In this document: in pieces, positions 1 through 9,253 of the stretch
Layout of the letters: each line of letters opens with the position of its first letter
Numbering within the stretch: position 1 is the stretch's first letter
IMG/VR virus record: IMGVR_UViG_3300045135_000244
Coordinates: 1 to 23,126 of that record
Length of the DNA: 23,126 nucleotides
Reading direction: 5' to 3' (one strand)
Source: a virus
The notes under the pieces: model-generated
Database searches by the model: none
Told to the model about the DNA's origin: nothing
The model's input: only the letters and a program-made list of their open reading frames with translations
Position numbers and translations under genes: made by a program

Positions 1-3000
1 CTGCAAATTGTTTGAGTCTTTCTTCTAACATTTTTGGCTCAATGACTTCTCCAGGAGCTATATGATTAGCAAACCTTTGATCTGCTCTTCTTGTAGCATC
101 ACCAACTAACTTTAACTGTAACTCACTGTTACCTTCTGCAGCTTTATAAGCACTACTTTGTTTTATTTTTTTTATTTCTGCATTCTGCATTTTTCTTCTA
201 GCATTACGAAACTTATTCATTTCAAAGGTGTAGTTGTATATTTTCCAAATATCGTCACCACCCTTGTATAAGTCTTCAGCTTTTTGAAAAGGTGTTCTAA
301 AGAATTGTCCTAGTTTACTTCTTTGTGTTGCTTTAAAATCTGGATTCTGCCTTGTTGCTGTGACTTCATCACCACCTTGTGCAACTCTAACGGCATACTG
401 AGCTTTGTCTTGTCTGTCGTATCCCATTCCTTTTCTTAAGTTATCTTGTATCTCTCGAAGTTGGGCCGAGCTACCAATAACACCTCTTTCTTGTAGCTCT
501 GTTAAGAAATCTAAAACTTCGTTATTCATCTTCATACTATCAAAAGTTTTACCACCTACTTGAAGTTCTCTGTCAATTATGTCTCTTAAAACAACATTAA
601 CTGATGTACCTAGACTTGCACCTTTACCAAAATTACCATTGGCTAAAGCAAACATAGCGGCAGATGTTACGTTTCTAACTTGAGTAATAGGAGATAAAAT
701 TGTTTTAGCGTATTGAGAATATCCTTTCAACTTCATCATAGGTTGATAAATATAACGAAGCATCATAGGAAAAGCATCTCCGTCTGCCCACACTTTAGAT
801 GACATATTATTATACATGGCTCTTGGAATAGCATATCCAAACATAGTTCCAAAAACACTTTGTGTTGGATTAGCCAGTGGATCAGAAGCTCTTCTACCTG
901 CTGTCTCTAATGTTCTACCGAGTATCTCGTAACCCGGGTTTCTTCCTTGCCAAATTTCTACTGCTTCAGAAATAACACCAGAGTCTAATTGACTTACATT
1001 TTTCAAGTCATCTGCATTATCCAAGCCTGCTCTAGCTAAAGAATCTCTTAAAGTTTCTGGATTCTCTTTTACTATTTTTAAGATCTCATCATCCATCTTA
1101 AAAAATAATTGTCCTTCTTGAACAATCTCTCCGTCTGCTCCTCGAACATTATTAGCAACATTCTCTGCATTTCTAGCAAGAGTAGATGCAATACTCGCAT
1201 CGACACTTTGCTTGAAGGTGTTTAACATTTTGTCTGAGGCTACAAAATTAGCTAGTTCAGATACAGTAGCAACATATGCTTCTCTAGGATCTCTTATTTC
1301 TCCAAGTATTAGTCTTTGTACTTCGTCATCTACTTTTCTTTTAGCTAAGAGACTAGTGTCTAATCTAACATTAAATATTCTACTAATTGCTCCAGAAGTT
1401 GCCTTAGCCCCTCTTTCCTTGTTTATTCTAAGATATCTATCAACATATGCTTTGGCTTGTCTTTCAGTTAGTTTTGCAGTTCCACTCATTAATTGAGCCA
1501 TCTGAGCATCATCAATTGCAAAAGGTGTGTCAGAAAGAATACCCTTTACATGACCGTAACTAATACCTTCTCCAGACAAAATCTTATCAATTATTATTTG
1601 TTTGTCTTCTGGTTTGAGGACATAATCTTTATCATTAAATACTCTATATAGTCTTCTTAGATAGCCACCTTTATTTATATTTTCTAGAAGTTGTTTTTTA
1701 AATTTAGCTTGAGTCATTTCTCTAGTGTTTGCACTTACTTCAGGTAGAGCTTTAAATGCAGCTGAGTCTAATATTTTTTTAGAAAGATTGTCTATGTTTT
1801 CTTTAGCTTCTATATATAGTTTTTTTAAACTTTCTGGTATTTCCCTCAACGAGTTTGGATCAGTACCCTCTAAGATATCCATAAAATTATCTACTAATTT
1901 TTTCTTTTCAGTGTCTGGTAAATTTCTGTAGGGTTGAGTTTTTAAAAGTCTTTTTATTTCTTTATCTATTTCTTTGATTCTATTAGTAGCTTGTTTGGTA
2001 GCACCTTCTATTTCTGGATTAACCAAGGACTTTGCTCTTGCAACAATTGGATCTAAAAAACCACCGTAGGTAAGCATAGAGGCACCATAGCCAACTACTT
2101 TATCTAATGTGGTTAAATCGTCTGGCTGTTTTAATATTTTTTCTTTGGCTCCAGTTATCTTTTTACCAGCAACTTCAAAACCCTTCCGTGCTGCGGGGAT
2201 CGTGAACCCACTTGCAACGTCAAGCACAGTTGCATTTGAACCTAATGATTCAAAGGGCCGTATAGCTGCAACCTTAGATACTGTTTTTAGACTAGCACCT
2301 ACAACTGGAGGTATGATAGCTGTAGCTACTCCACCTTCAACACCAACTTTTACTTTGTTTAATATTTTTTCAAAAGCTTTATCTCTTCCCTCTAGTCCTA
2401 CGGTATCAACAGTTTCTGTAGGACCTTGTTCAAAGAAATCACCTATTGTCTGTGTACCATCAGTAGACACAATTGCATCGGCTAGACCTGCAGCCGTGAT
2501 CTGTTGAGCTACAATACCTGCTCTTTGTGATCTGGTTAAAGCAGATTTTCTGCCTTTAACAACATTTCCATATTTTTGACCTAGTTCTCTTGCTCCTTTG
2601 GAGCCAACACTCTTTACACCTATTTTGGATTTACCAGAAGCTATTCTAGCAAGACGGCCTGCTTTACCTGCGGCAGAAGCAGCACCTATACCCGGGATAC
2701 CGAACTGTACAAGAGCTTCGGTAACTTTACCTGCGGCACCTTCTGGATCAATACCTAAAACTTCTTTTGTTTCTTCAAAAAAGTTTTCAACTGTTTCAGT
2801 TGAGTTTGTACCTGCAATGAGATCCGTGGCAAGAGTAGGTAGTGTGATCACCCCTTCAACAATATTTAATAAACCAGAAGCAACACCTTCACCAGCTTCA
2901 GTGAAAAATCCTTCGTAGGTATTTGATTCTTCATTGTTTGCTGTCTGTTCTTTTAGTATAATTTCTTCGGCTTTTTCTTGTCCTATGTCTTCTTGAAAGA

Positions 3001-3034
3001 AGTAAGATTTACCGTTTATAGTATAATTTGGCAT
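1..3034 (-). CDS. Very large internal virion (ejection-type) protein, C-terminus outside window
   Basis: An uninterrupted minus-strand frame runs from an ATG at 3034 to the window edge, giving 1011 residues without a stop, so the true protein is longer. A TAGG ribosome site sits 6 nt before the ATG. The N-terminus (MPNYTINGKSYFF) followed by a stretch reading EGVASGLLNIVEGVITLP resembles the start of very long phage proteins that are packaged inside the capsid and ejected with the DNA. Residues about 85-250 are Ala/Gly-rich and weakly hydrophobic. The rest is charged and helical, with no lysozyme or protease motif visible in the part present. It follows three other likely internal proteins, which supports a DNA-ejection role. 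A 'large polyvalent protein' identity is an alternative. The coding call is near certain; the function is inferred from context and style. Confidence 0.88.
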   Translation of the reverse strand, partial: MPNYTINGKSYFFQEDIGQEKAEEIILKEQTANNEESNTYEGFFTEAGEGVASGLLNIVEGVITLPTLATDLIAGTNSTETVENFFEETKEVLGIDPEGAAGKVTEALVQFGIPGIGAASAAGKAGRLARIASGKSKIGVKSVGSKGARELGQKYGNVVKGRKSALTRSQRAGIVAQQITAAGLADAIVSTDGTQTIGDFFEQGPTETVDTVGLEGRDKAFEKILNKVKVGVEGGVATAIIPPVVGASLKTVSKVAAIRPFESLGSNATVLDVASGFTIPAARKGFEVAGKKITGAKEKILKQPDDLTTLDKVVGYGASMLTYGGFLDPIVARAKSLVNPEIEGATKQATNRIKEIDKEIKRLLKTQPYRNLPDTEKKKLVDNFMDILEGTDPNSLREIPESLKKLYIEAKENIDNLSKKILDSAAFKALPEVSANTREMTQAKFKKQLLENINKGGYLRRLYRVFNDKDYVLKPEDKQIIIDKILSGEGISYGHVKGILSDTPFAIDDAQMAQLMSGTAKLTERQAKAYVDRYLRINKERGAKATSGAISRIFNVRLDTSLLAKRKVDDEVQRLILGEIRDPREAYVATVSELANFVASDKMLNTFKQSVDASIASTLARNAENVANNVRGADGEIVQEGQLFFKMDDEILKIVKENPETLRDSLARAGLDNADDLKNVSQLDSGVISEAVEIWQGRNPGYEILGRTLETAGRRASDPLANPTQSVFGTMFGYAIPRAMYNNMSSKVWADGDAFPMMLRYIYQPMMKLKGYSQYAKTILSPITQVRNVTSAAMFALANGNFGKGASLGTSVNVVLRDIIDRELQVGGKTFDSMKMNNEVLDFLTELQERGVIGSSAQLREIQDNLRKGMGYDRQDKAQYAVRVAQGGDEVTATRQNPDFKATQRSKLGQFFRTPFQKAEDLYKGGDDIWKIYNYTFEMNKFRNARRKMQNAEIKKIKQSSAYKAAEGNSELQLKLVGDATRRADQRFANHIAPGEVIEPKMLEERLKQFA

Positions 3035-3041
3035 GTTAGAC

Positions 3042-4547
3042 CTAATCTATGTTAATGAATAAATCTATATTCTTTTCTAATAAACTTCTTGTCCCATCTT
3101 TCCCAGGAGCAGTAAATAATTTTTTCATACGTTCTGTTTGTTTTGAAAAATCTATTTTACCACCATAAACTTTAGCAAATTGTATGTCTTGATTTGCGAT
3201 AATGTCGTTTTCTGCACCTATTGATTTTACAGATTCAGTTCTTCTTTTATTATACTCTTTTATCGCAGTTCCTATTTCTTTTGTGTTGTAGTCTTCTTGT
3301 TCTTTATCAAATACAATACCTGAATCTGTTTTTCCTAATCCACCCGCGGTTGATATTGCAACTTGTGTGTCTGTTATTTTACCAGATAAATTCTTAGTTA
3401 ATAAGTTTTCGATATTTTTCACACCATCTGGAGTTGCTTGTATGTTTTCAGGGGTAAGAGGTTTAGTTGGGTCAATAACTGTTATTTGACCTGCCGCTTG
3501 TAATATCTTTAAATCTTCGGGCATCATTTTAGCATAAGCCATTGTTATTGATTTATTAAAATCATCACGACCTACATTAAATTTTTTCGCTTCAAAATTC
3601 ATGTCTGCAAAACTTTTATAAACACTGATAGTTAGCTTTCTGTTTGCGACTTCATTTTCAACTTCTTTTATAAGTCTTTGTTGTTCGTCTCCAACTTCTG
3701 TTTTTAATAGATTTGTTATGGCAGCAGACTTCTGAATTTCTAAGGCTCTTTTTGCAAGAGCTTCTGACTTACCATCTTTCAATAAACCGTATATTGTCTT
3801 AGATGCTTCTTTTTTGTCTTGTCTTAATTCTTTTCTTAGTTCACCTATGTCTTTCCCGTAGCCTTCCAATCCAACTGTAAAGCCTTTTGCAAAATTTGTT
3901 AGAGTGTTAGAGCTACCACCAGCAGCCATAGCAGCTCCAGCTTTCATCATATTTAACCAAAAAGAAGCTTCTCTATCTTCTCCATATTGTCTGTCCATTT
4001 CTTCTGGATCAGCAAAACCCATCTTCTTAGCTACTTCTTTAGCATCGGCTATTGTGAATTCTTTGCCTTGATCTTTTAGTAATTCTATTTGTTTTGCTGC
4101 TTCTTTGTTGTATGTAGTACCTAAAAACTCCATGTCTTTCAGATTAGCAGTGTTTTGCTTCAATTTATCATAAGCGACACTAATCATCTCAGCTTCGTCT
4201 TTTATCTTATCTGAAACACCACCATATAGCTTATCAGCACTAGGGGTCACCGTGTTTGTAATATTAGGTTTTTTAATATCTTCTTTCTTTTCATCAATGA
4301 TCTTTTTGTTTGTTGCATTTATAACATCAGGCTTTTTTTCTGCTTCCTTTTTCAAAGCTTCCAAAGGTGTCTCATTGCTCAAGTCTGGGTCATTAATAGT
4401 GAAAGAGTTGGGATTGAGAATATTAACACCACCAACATTGTATCCTTTAACTGCATTCATCAATTGTGGTGATGAAGCAAGAATACCCATAGGTAGCTTA
4501 GACATACCTGCTTGACGAAACATTTTTCTTCTTAAAGGATCATTCAT
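3042..4547 (-). CDS. Putative internal virion protein, 501 aa
   Basis: The ATG at 4547 has a strong GAGG site 8 nt upstream that lies over the stop of the previous gene. The protein opens with basic residues (RRKMFRQAG) and a short Gly/Asn-rich segment. Residues about 75-115 are a Lys/Glu/Pro linker. A patch near residues 196-225 (FWLNMMKAGAAMAAGGSSNT followed by LTNFAKGF) is Ala/Gly-rich, and a long charged helix runs from about 225 to 320, probably coiled coil. Internal and ejection proteins of marine podoviruses often carry a comparable 'F-L--M-AG--MAAG-S-N-L-N-A-G' segment followed by a Lys/Glu helix. It lies between two other internal-protein candidates, so co-packaging or a scaffold role is plausible. 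No enzyme motif is seen. Coding is certain; function is inferred. Confidence 0.85.
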   Translation of the reverse strand: MNDPLRRKMFRQAGMSKLPMGILASSPQLMNAVKGYNVGGVNILNPNSFTINDPDLSNETPLEALKKEAEKKPDVINATNKKIIDEKKEDIKKPNITNTVTPSADKLYGGVSDKIKDEAEMISVAYDKLKQNTANLKDMEFLGTTYNKEAAKQIELLKDQGKEFTIADAKEVAKKMGFADPEEMDRQYGEDREASFWLNMMKAGAAMAAGGSSNTLTNFAKGFTVGLEGYGKDIGELRKELRQDKKEASKTIYGLLKDGKSEALAKRALEIQKSAAITNLLKTEVGDEQQRLIKEVENEVANRKLTISVYKSFADMNFEAKKFNVGRDDFNKSITMAYAKMMPEDLKILQAAGQITVIDPTKPLTPENIQATPDGVKNIENLLTKNLSGKITDTQVAISTAGGLGKTDSGIVFDKEQEDYNTKEIGTAIKEYNKRRTESVKSIGAENDIIANQDIQFAKVYGGKIDFSKQTERMKKLFTAPGKDGTRSLLEKNIDLFINID

Positions 4548-4549
4548 TA

Positions 4550-5566
4550 CTATTTCCTCGGTGTACCAAACATGTTTTGAAAACCACCAGCTTGTCCTAC
4601 GGCACCAAGACCTGCGATACCTAAACCTAACAGTTGAGAACCCGTGCTTGGACCGGGGGTCATGGTTGTTGAATAAGTTTGTTGTAATGCTGGGACACCT
4701 CTAAAGATATCAGACATAAATCCAACTTGTTGATAAGGTAGAGCTTGTTCTGCAAGTTGATTAGCTCTATCGATGTCAAGTTGCTTTTGATCTTGTCCTT
4801 GTTGTAGTCCACCAATACCTAATAATGTGTTAATGTCTTGAACACCTAACTGTTGTCCTAGTTGACCAAGACCTGCTGTTGCAGTACCTAATTGTCCAAT
4901 TTGTGCTCCAAGAGCACCAGTTGTTTGACCGAGTTGACCAGTTAATTGAGCTTGACTTAGTCTTTGTGCTGCCTGTTGTTGTGCTGCCTGTTGTGCAAGA
5001 TTAGAAGCTTGTTGAAATCCTTGTGATCTTAACTGAGCACCAGTTCTTGCTTGTTGTTCCATGACTCCTTTTGCAAGTTCTGCTTCTGCTACTCCTTGTC
5101 TTGACCCACCAAAAGCACCTGAACTCACAGCACCTGCACCTAGTTGTGCTCTTTGTTTCATACCTTGATCGGCAATATCTTGATACTGTCTTTGAATCAC
5201 ATCTTCCATATATGGATCCATGAAGTCTTGATAAGACTCTGGATTAAAATCATAAGTGGCACCAGCAGTTCTATCCAAAGCTTGACCAATTGTACCAAGT
5301 CCAGTGCCTAAAGCACCTACACCTTGACCCATAGCTTCGGCACCTTTTTGTAAAAAAGGTTGAAAACTTCCAATACCACCTAATGCATTTACTATAGCTT
5401 GTTGTTGTCCTTCAGAAAGACCTGCTAACTGCTGTCTAGCAAAAGGCATTTGTGAGCCTTCACCTGTCAAGCCCTTTGCACTAGCAAATATATCCGCTAA
5501 AAATTCTTCTTGAAAAGGTGCTAACCTTACAATTTGTTCTTGTTTGACTTCTTGTGGATCTGCCAT
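4550..5566 (-). CDS. Gln/Gly/Ala-rich internal virion (DNA ejection) protein
   Basis: This 338-residue protein starts at an ATG that overlaps the stop of the preceding gene by one base. Residues about 112-165 contain FMDPYMEDVIQRQYQDIADQ and then GAGAVSSGAFGGSRQGVAEAE. That 'NPYM-DV---Y-DI--QG ... GAFGGSR-G--EAE' signature is one I associate with ejection-type structural proteins in many marine podoviruses. From about 170 to 260 it is a low-complexity Gln/Ala/Gly/Leu helix (QQAAQQQAAQ, LGQLGQQLG) that could insert into or assemble across an envelope. The C-terminus is Gly-rich and mildly hydrophobic. Its position with the neighbouring Gly-rich gene and two long proteins fits a P22 gp7/gp20/gp16-like or T7 core-like set. 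No signal peptide or catalytic motif is visible. Confidence 0.88.
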   Translation of the reverse strand: MADPQEVKQEQIVRLAPFQEEFLADIFASAKGLTGEGSQMPFARQQLAGLSEGQQQAIVNALGGIGSFQPFLQKGAEAMGQGVGALGTGLGTIGQALDRTAGATYDFNPESYQDFMDPYMEDVIQRQYQDIADQGMKQRAQLGAGAVSSGAFGGSRQGVAEAELAKGVMEQQARTGAQLRSQGFQQASNLAQQAAQQQAAQRLSQAQLTGQLGQTTGALGAQIGQLGTATAGLGQLGQQLGVQDINTLLGIGGLQQGQDQKQLDIDRANQLAEQALPYQQVGFMSDIFRGVPALQQTYSTTMTPGPSTGSQLLGLGIAGLGAVGQAGGFQNMFGTPRK

Positions 5567-6363
5567 TATGCAACCCTTTCTAATTGTGACATCATGTCAT
5601 ACATTCTTGCAGCACCGACATCTCTGTCGCCTCCACCTGCACCACGGACAGCCTTTGCAGTTAAGACAAACTCTCCGTCTGATAATCTTGCAGGAACTGA
5701 GTCACTGGTTCCTGTTCCAGGGCCTGATACTTCGCCACCTCCAGCAAGCTCTATATCTTCTTCGTTCTGTCTTTTTCTGTTGTCTTCAAAATATTGTCTA
5801 CGCTCATCTGGATCATCTAAATTATACAGTTTATTGCCAATTCGTCCAGTGCCCAACCTTGTTCTTCCAACTGGATATTCTTGTTGTTTGAAACCTCCCA
5901 TAGGTGTTTCTTCTTCTACACCTGATGCCAATGCACCTATACCACCAGCTAATGCTAATTTACCCATTGTGCTTTCTGGAATTATTTTACTTAAAAAAGA
6001 ACCAGTGTCTGCTGATTTTATAGCAGTTGGAACACTTGCTGCTGCATCATTAGCAAACATGGCATTAGATGGAGCACTAGCACTACCTAAACCAAAAGCA
6101 GACACACCATCTTTACTTGGTAAAAATCTTCCTATACCTTCACCAACTCCTTTTCCAAAACCTGCACTTTTTGCAAATGATCCTACACCAAACGCTAACC
6201 CAGCATTCATTAAAGCATCTTCTACACTTCTACCACCAGCCAATGAACCAATACCAGAACCTATTGCGGCACCTCCTGGTCCACCTAAAGCAAAACCTAT
6301 TGTACTACCAATGATAGGTGCGGCTTTTTTTAATACTTTAGTGATATTTTTAAAAATTCCCAT
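5566..6363 (-). CDS. Gly-rich virion protein with conserved C-terminal GPGTGTSD motif
   Basis: The 265-residue protein begins with a basic helix (MGIFKNITKVLKKAAPIIG) leading into an Ala/Gly-rich region that may be membrane active. Its C-terminal 60 residues carry GGGEVSGPGTGTSDSVPARL, then SDGEFVLTAKAVRGAGGGDR and a final MYDMMSQLERVA. This tail is a recurrent phage motif, usually found in small structural or internal proteins next to ejection proteins, but its biochemical role is not established as far as I know. ATG and upstream TAA share one base. The gene is cotranscribed with the internal-protein genes on both sides. Coding is certain. I infer a virion location and possibly membrane interaction during DNA entry; the exact role is unknown. 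Confidence 0.86.
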   Translation of the reverse strand: MGIFKNITKVLKKAAPIIGSTIGFALGGPGGAAIGSGIGSLAGGRSVEDALMNAGLAFGVGSFAKSAGFGKGVGEGIGRFLPSKDGVSAFGLGSASAPSNAMFANDAAASVPTAIKSADTGSFLSKIIPESTMGKLALAGGIGALASGVEEETPMGGFKQQEYPVGRTRLGTGRIGNKLYNLDDPDERRQYFEDNRKRQNEEDIELAGGGEVSGPGTGTSDSVPARLSDGEFVLTAKAVRGAGGGDRDVGAARMYDMMSQLERVA

Positions 6364-6662
6364 TATGACACCGACACAGTTACAGTTCCTACAGAGTTTG
6401 TTGCAGATACTCCATCAACACCCGCTATGTTTATCAAACTTATCTTAACATCATTTCCAAATCTGTACAAGGTTCCAGCTTCTAATCCTACATCACTTGT
6501 AGGTAAGTTAGTAAGAACTAATTTAGTGTTTCTACCTTCTCCTGGATTATTGGATTGTTGTATAAAAAGATCTAAAGATCTAACCAAATCTATAATATAG
6601 CTTTGATCAACAGGACCTATTGGTAAAGGGAGCCTAGGAGAGGCAATATCTCTGGAGGACAT
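6363..6662 (-). CDS. Conserved small virion-operon protein, 99 aa
   Basis: This short protein has an N-terminal Pro-rich segment (SPRLPLPIGPVDQ), a helix (YIIDLVRSLDLFIQQSNNP), and a beta-rich C-terminus ending in alternating Val/Ser/Thr (SVGTVTVSVS). The segment TKLVLTNLPTSDVGLEAGTL matches a small family I associate with uvMED-type podoviruses, always beside the large gp10-like gene, as here. The C-terminal strand pattern suggests a small structural or assembly component. Start and stop codons overlap both neighbours by one base, so translation is probably coupled. No enzymatic motif is present and no function can be assigned from sequence. Confidence 0.82.
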   Translation of the reverse strand: MSSRDIASPRLPLPIGPVDQSYIIDLVRSLDLFIQQSNNPGEGRNTKLVLTNLPTSDVGLEAGTLYRFGNDVKISLINIAGVDGVSATNSVGTVTVSVS

Positions 6663-8527
6663 TATCTTCTCCCGTCAGGTCTGACATCCACTCTAGGTGT
6701 TCCAAGTTTCCATGCTACACCTTGTTCCGTTGATTCAAGTTTCATATTAAATGATCTTCCTCTAAGTCTTACATTTACCAAGTCTGTAAATTGTTCTACA
6801 GGAGAAGTAGCTGTTCTCGTGCTAGAACCACTAGAAGTATTACTGTAAAGACTCCCAGGTCCTTTTCTTGCTTGTAATGTAAAATTTACTGTTGGATTAC
6901 CAGTTGTAGAAGTTGAACCATCAAATGTAATGTCTGGTATTAATTGTTTTATAAAAGAAAATTGATAACCGTCACCTATATCTATCTGACTTGACTCTAC
7001 GGATGCAGTCATTGCACTACCATCATCATCGTTTCCGTTTTCGTGTTCATATAAATAGGATGAACCAGCTGCCACAGGAAATCTTCTTATTCCTCTGTCA
7101 TGCCATGCAGTTCTAGAAAGTGTTCCGTAATACCATACTTTTTCCAAATAATTGTATATAACATACTTGTCGTTTTCTTCTGATGCTGAAGAAGGATAGA
7201 ACCACCATATCTCTCCGTATTTAGAATTAACACCTGCTATTACTTTATCTTGTTGTTGAGTGTTGAAATCTAAAAAAACTTTATCTCTAACTGTGCAAGG
7301 TAATTGTTGTGTTTGCCCCCCATAGACATAAAAATTATCTTTGCCCATCCAAAACACAGCATCATCAACTGCTACGGCAGCTTTAGGACTTGCAATTGTG
7401 ATATTTTTAGAAAGTTCTTGTAGACCAAAAGTAAAAGGAGGACCGATGAACCTCATACTAAATAAACTTCTATCAGTAAAAACGAGTATTTGTTGCTTTG
7501 TTTCGACTGCTTGTACAAAAGTAGACCCACTACTTAATCTTAAATCACCAGCAGTATTTGTAGCTGTTGGTGTAAAATCTGTTAGAGACTCTTGAGAACC
7601 AAAACGAATAAGCAGTGGATCTTGGACCGATGTACCGAGGGTGTTTGCACCAAAAACAATTACATGTCGATCTAAATCAGACACTAAAACTTGTTTGGCT
7701 ATTGTAGGAGCATCTGAAGAACCAGATAAACTTGTTATATTTACTGCTCTAGTGCCAGTACCATTAGATTTATCCCAATAAAAAATAGCACCATCTCTTG
7801 GGTTTATAAGTAAATCTTCTCCAAAATTATCATGTGACCATAAACGTATTGTTGATGTAGTCCCGCTTGCAGCTGCTTGACCCCAACCAAATGTTGATAA
7901 ATCTGCATTTACACCACCATAGCCACCTGCACCCCATCCATTGCCTCCAACAGAAGTATCTAGACCGACGTTAATTTGATATATGCCATCGACACCCGAA
8001 CCACCGTTACCAGTATCAGAAGAATTTGCAGTTACACTCACTACTATTTCGTAGGAATTACCATCAACTACTTTTGTTATTTGATGTTCTGCATTAAGAA
8101 TATCTGCTGTAACAAGACCGCCTAAAGTTACAGCACCAGATATAGTTACAAAATCATTGACCACTGCACCGTGACTAGAGTCTGTTACAGTTATAGTTGA
8201 CGAACCGTCTGAAGCAGAAAAGGTAATACTGTTTGTAGATGTTTTACGAGTTGGTGTTATATCATTGAACTCACCACCCTCTTCTATATAGTACTTAAGA
8301 TGAGTACCTACACCCATATAATTAGAGCCGTCAAGAGCTACCCAATTGTGTAAAACTCTTGCTGTTCCTTGATATGTATTACTAGATTGTTTAACCCAAC
8401 CACCTATTTTTTCTGGAAAACCTGAATTAAATCTAACTTTATCACAATCAAAAAAACCACCTTCATTAGAATATGAAGTTATTTCTCTGTTGATTCCGGG
8501 TCTAAATTTTAAAGAAGTTATTGGCAT
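6662..8527 (-). CDS. Large tail/stabilisation-type structural protein (possibly P22 gp10-like)
   Basis: This 621-residue, beta-rich protein starts MPITSLKFRPGINREITSYS and continues with a stretch ending in KIGGW. Ser/Thr/Gly/Val-rich strands dominate, including ITVTDSSHGAVVNDFVTISG and the Gly-rich VGGNGWGAGGYGG near residues 193-205. The middle contains recurring 'W/F-hydrophobic' elements (FWMGKDNFYVYGG, EIWWFYPSSASEE) of the kind found in beta-propeller structural proteins. Its place before the ejection proteins and after the adaptors matches where P22 encodes gp10 (packaged-DNA stabilisation), so I suggest a tail hub or stabilisation role. That is an inference from order and fold style, not a motif match. 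An extended -10 promoter lies directly upstream, so this gene may start a fresh transcript after the oxygenase block. Confidence 0.85.
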   Translation of the reverse strand: MPITSLKFRPGINREITSYSNEGGFFDCDKVRFNSGFPEKIGGWVKQSSNTYQGTARVLHNWVALDGSNYMGVGTHLKYYIEEGGEFNDITPTRKTSTNSITFSASDGSSTITVTDSSHGAVVNDFVTISGAVTLGGLVTADILNAEHQITKVVDGNSYEIVVSVTANSSDTGNGGSGVDGIYQINVGLDTSVGGNGWGAGGYGGVNADLSTFGWGQAAASGTTSTIRLWSHDNFGEDLLINPRDGAIFYWDKSNGTGTRAVNITSLSGSSDAPTIAKQVLVSDLDRHVIVFGANTLGTSVQDPLLIRFGSQESLTDFTPTATNTAGDLRLSSGSTFVQAVETKQQILVFTDRSLFSMRFIGPPFTFGLQELSKNITIASPKAAVAVDDAVFWMGKDNFYVYGGQTQQLPCTVRDKVFLDFNTQQQDKVIAGVNSKYGEIWWFYPSSASEENDKYVIYNYLEKVWYYGTLSRTAWHDRGIRRFPVAAGSSYLYEHENGNDDDGSAMTASVESSQIDIGDGYQFSFIKQLIPDITFDGSTSTTGNPTVNFTLQARKGPGSLYSNTSSGSSTRTATSPVEQFTDLVNVRLRGRSFNMKLESTEQGVAWKLGTPRVDVRPDGRR

Positions 8528-8552
8528 ACTTGAATTTTACTTCAAAACATTA

Positions 8553-8581
8553 ATTATAGCAACCTGTGGGACTGAAGGTAA
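8553..8581 (-). promoter_or_regulatory. Candidate extended -10 promoter for the downstream structural operon
   Basis: In the 56-nt gap between the QueC-like stop and the gp10-like start, the minus strand reads TGC-TATAAT (8553-8561), a perfect extended -10 element with a consensus TATAAT. At 17 nt spacing the -35 position (8576-8581) is TTACCT, a weak match, which is acceptable when TGn is present. The predicted start of transcription is about 19 nt before the ATG, leaving room for a GAAG ribosome site. AT-rich DNA yields chance TATAAT matches. The intergenic location and the TGn support it. Confidence 0.45.
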
Positions 8582-8583
8582 TT

Positions 8584-9249
8584 TTATAAAGGATTGCCTT
8601 TTGAGTCTCTTAATTTATATTTTTGTGCTGTCTGACATTTAAAACATTCTCCACAATACCATTGATCTGAGATACAACTTCGGACTAATTTTTTTAAATC
8701 CATTTCTAAAGAGTCCCAAGCTTCTTTTTTTGTTTTAAATGCATCTAGTTCTTTTCCTGCAAAATTTAACCTTGGTGTACAATATTCTGCTGGTTTACTA
8801 GAAAACTTAGTTGCACATTCCATCCACATGCTCAAGCCTTCTCCATTTAAATTATCTTCAGTATCTTCTCCATCTCTACTTTTTACCACTTCGTTTGTGT
8901 AACTAAAGTTCCCCGTCCACATCCTAGGAATATTGTAGTTGTGACAAAACATTGATCCAAAGAAAGCACACCATTCATGATCTTTCGCAAAGTATTTTTC
9001 TCGATCTGGGTTATTTAAGCTTGCAAATATAGAGGCATGAGAGTAATGAAAATCACCATACTTTTCATACATGTATTCTAGAACTGATTTTACTGCTTTA
9101 GCTTGCTCATCTGCCTTTTGTCTTTCATTTACATCCCACCCCATTTCAATATATAAAACTCGAACTTTTTTCTTTTGCTCTAAAAAATATTTTAATAAAA
9201 TGGTGCTATCGGGTCCACCTGAAAACAATATTAAGTCTGTTGTATCCAT
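8584..9249 (-). CDS. QueC-like PP-loop ATPase (adenine nucleotide alpha hydrolase superfamily)
   Basis: The 221-residue protein has the PP-loop signature SGGPDST at residues 10-16, just after a short hydrophobic strand. It also has four cysteines near the C-terminus at 192, 199, 202 and 205 (C-x6-C-x2-C-x2-C), the pattern that binds zinc in QueC. QueC converts carboxy-deazaguanine to preQ0 using ATP and ammonia, and phage homologues feed tRNA queuosine or 7-deazaguanine DNA modification. Length fits QueC (about 220-230). The central region (MWTGNFSYTNEVV onward) is not one I recognise as QueC, so another ATP-activating PP-loop function is possible. No QueD, QueE, FolE or DpdA gene is in the window. 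It closes the oxygenase block. AGGGAG lies 7 nt before the ATG. Confidence 0.85.
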   Translation of the reverse strand: MDTTDLILFSGGPDSTILLKYFLEQKKKVRVLYIEMGWDVNERQKADEQAKAVKSVLEYMYEKYGDFHYSHASIFASLNNPDREKYFAKDHEWCAFFGSMFCHNYNIPRMWTGNFSYTNEVVKSRDGEDTEDNLNGEGLSMWMECATKFSSKPAEYCTPRLNFAGKELDAFKTKKEAWDSLEMDLKKLVRSCISDQWYCGECFKCQTAQKYKLRDSKGNPL

Positions 9250-9253
9250 TTAT

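Noticed and set aside
2109-2918. Two plus-strand frames of 132 and 106 codons
   Set aside because: They are antisense to the 1011-residue minus-strand gene and have low-complexity shadow composition.
5534-6448. A 304-codon open frame on the plus strand
   Set aside because: It lies exactly opposite two well-supported minus-strand genes, has Pro/Leu/Ala-rich composition produced by the complement of Gly/Ala codons, and no ribosome site.
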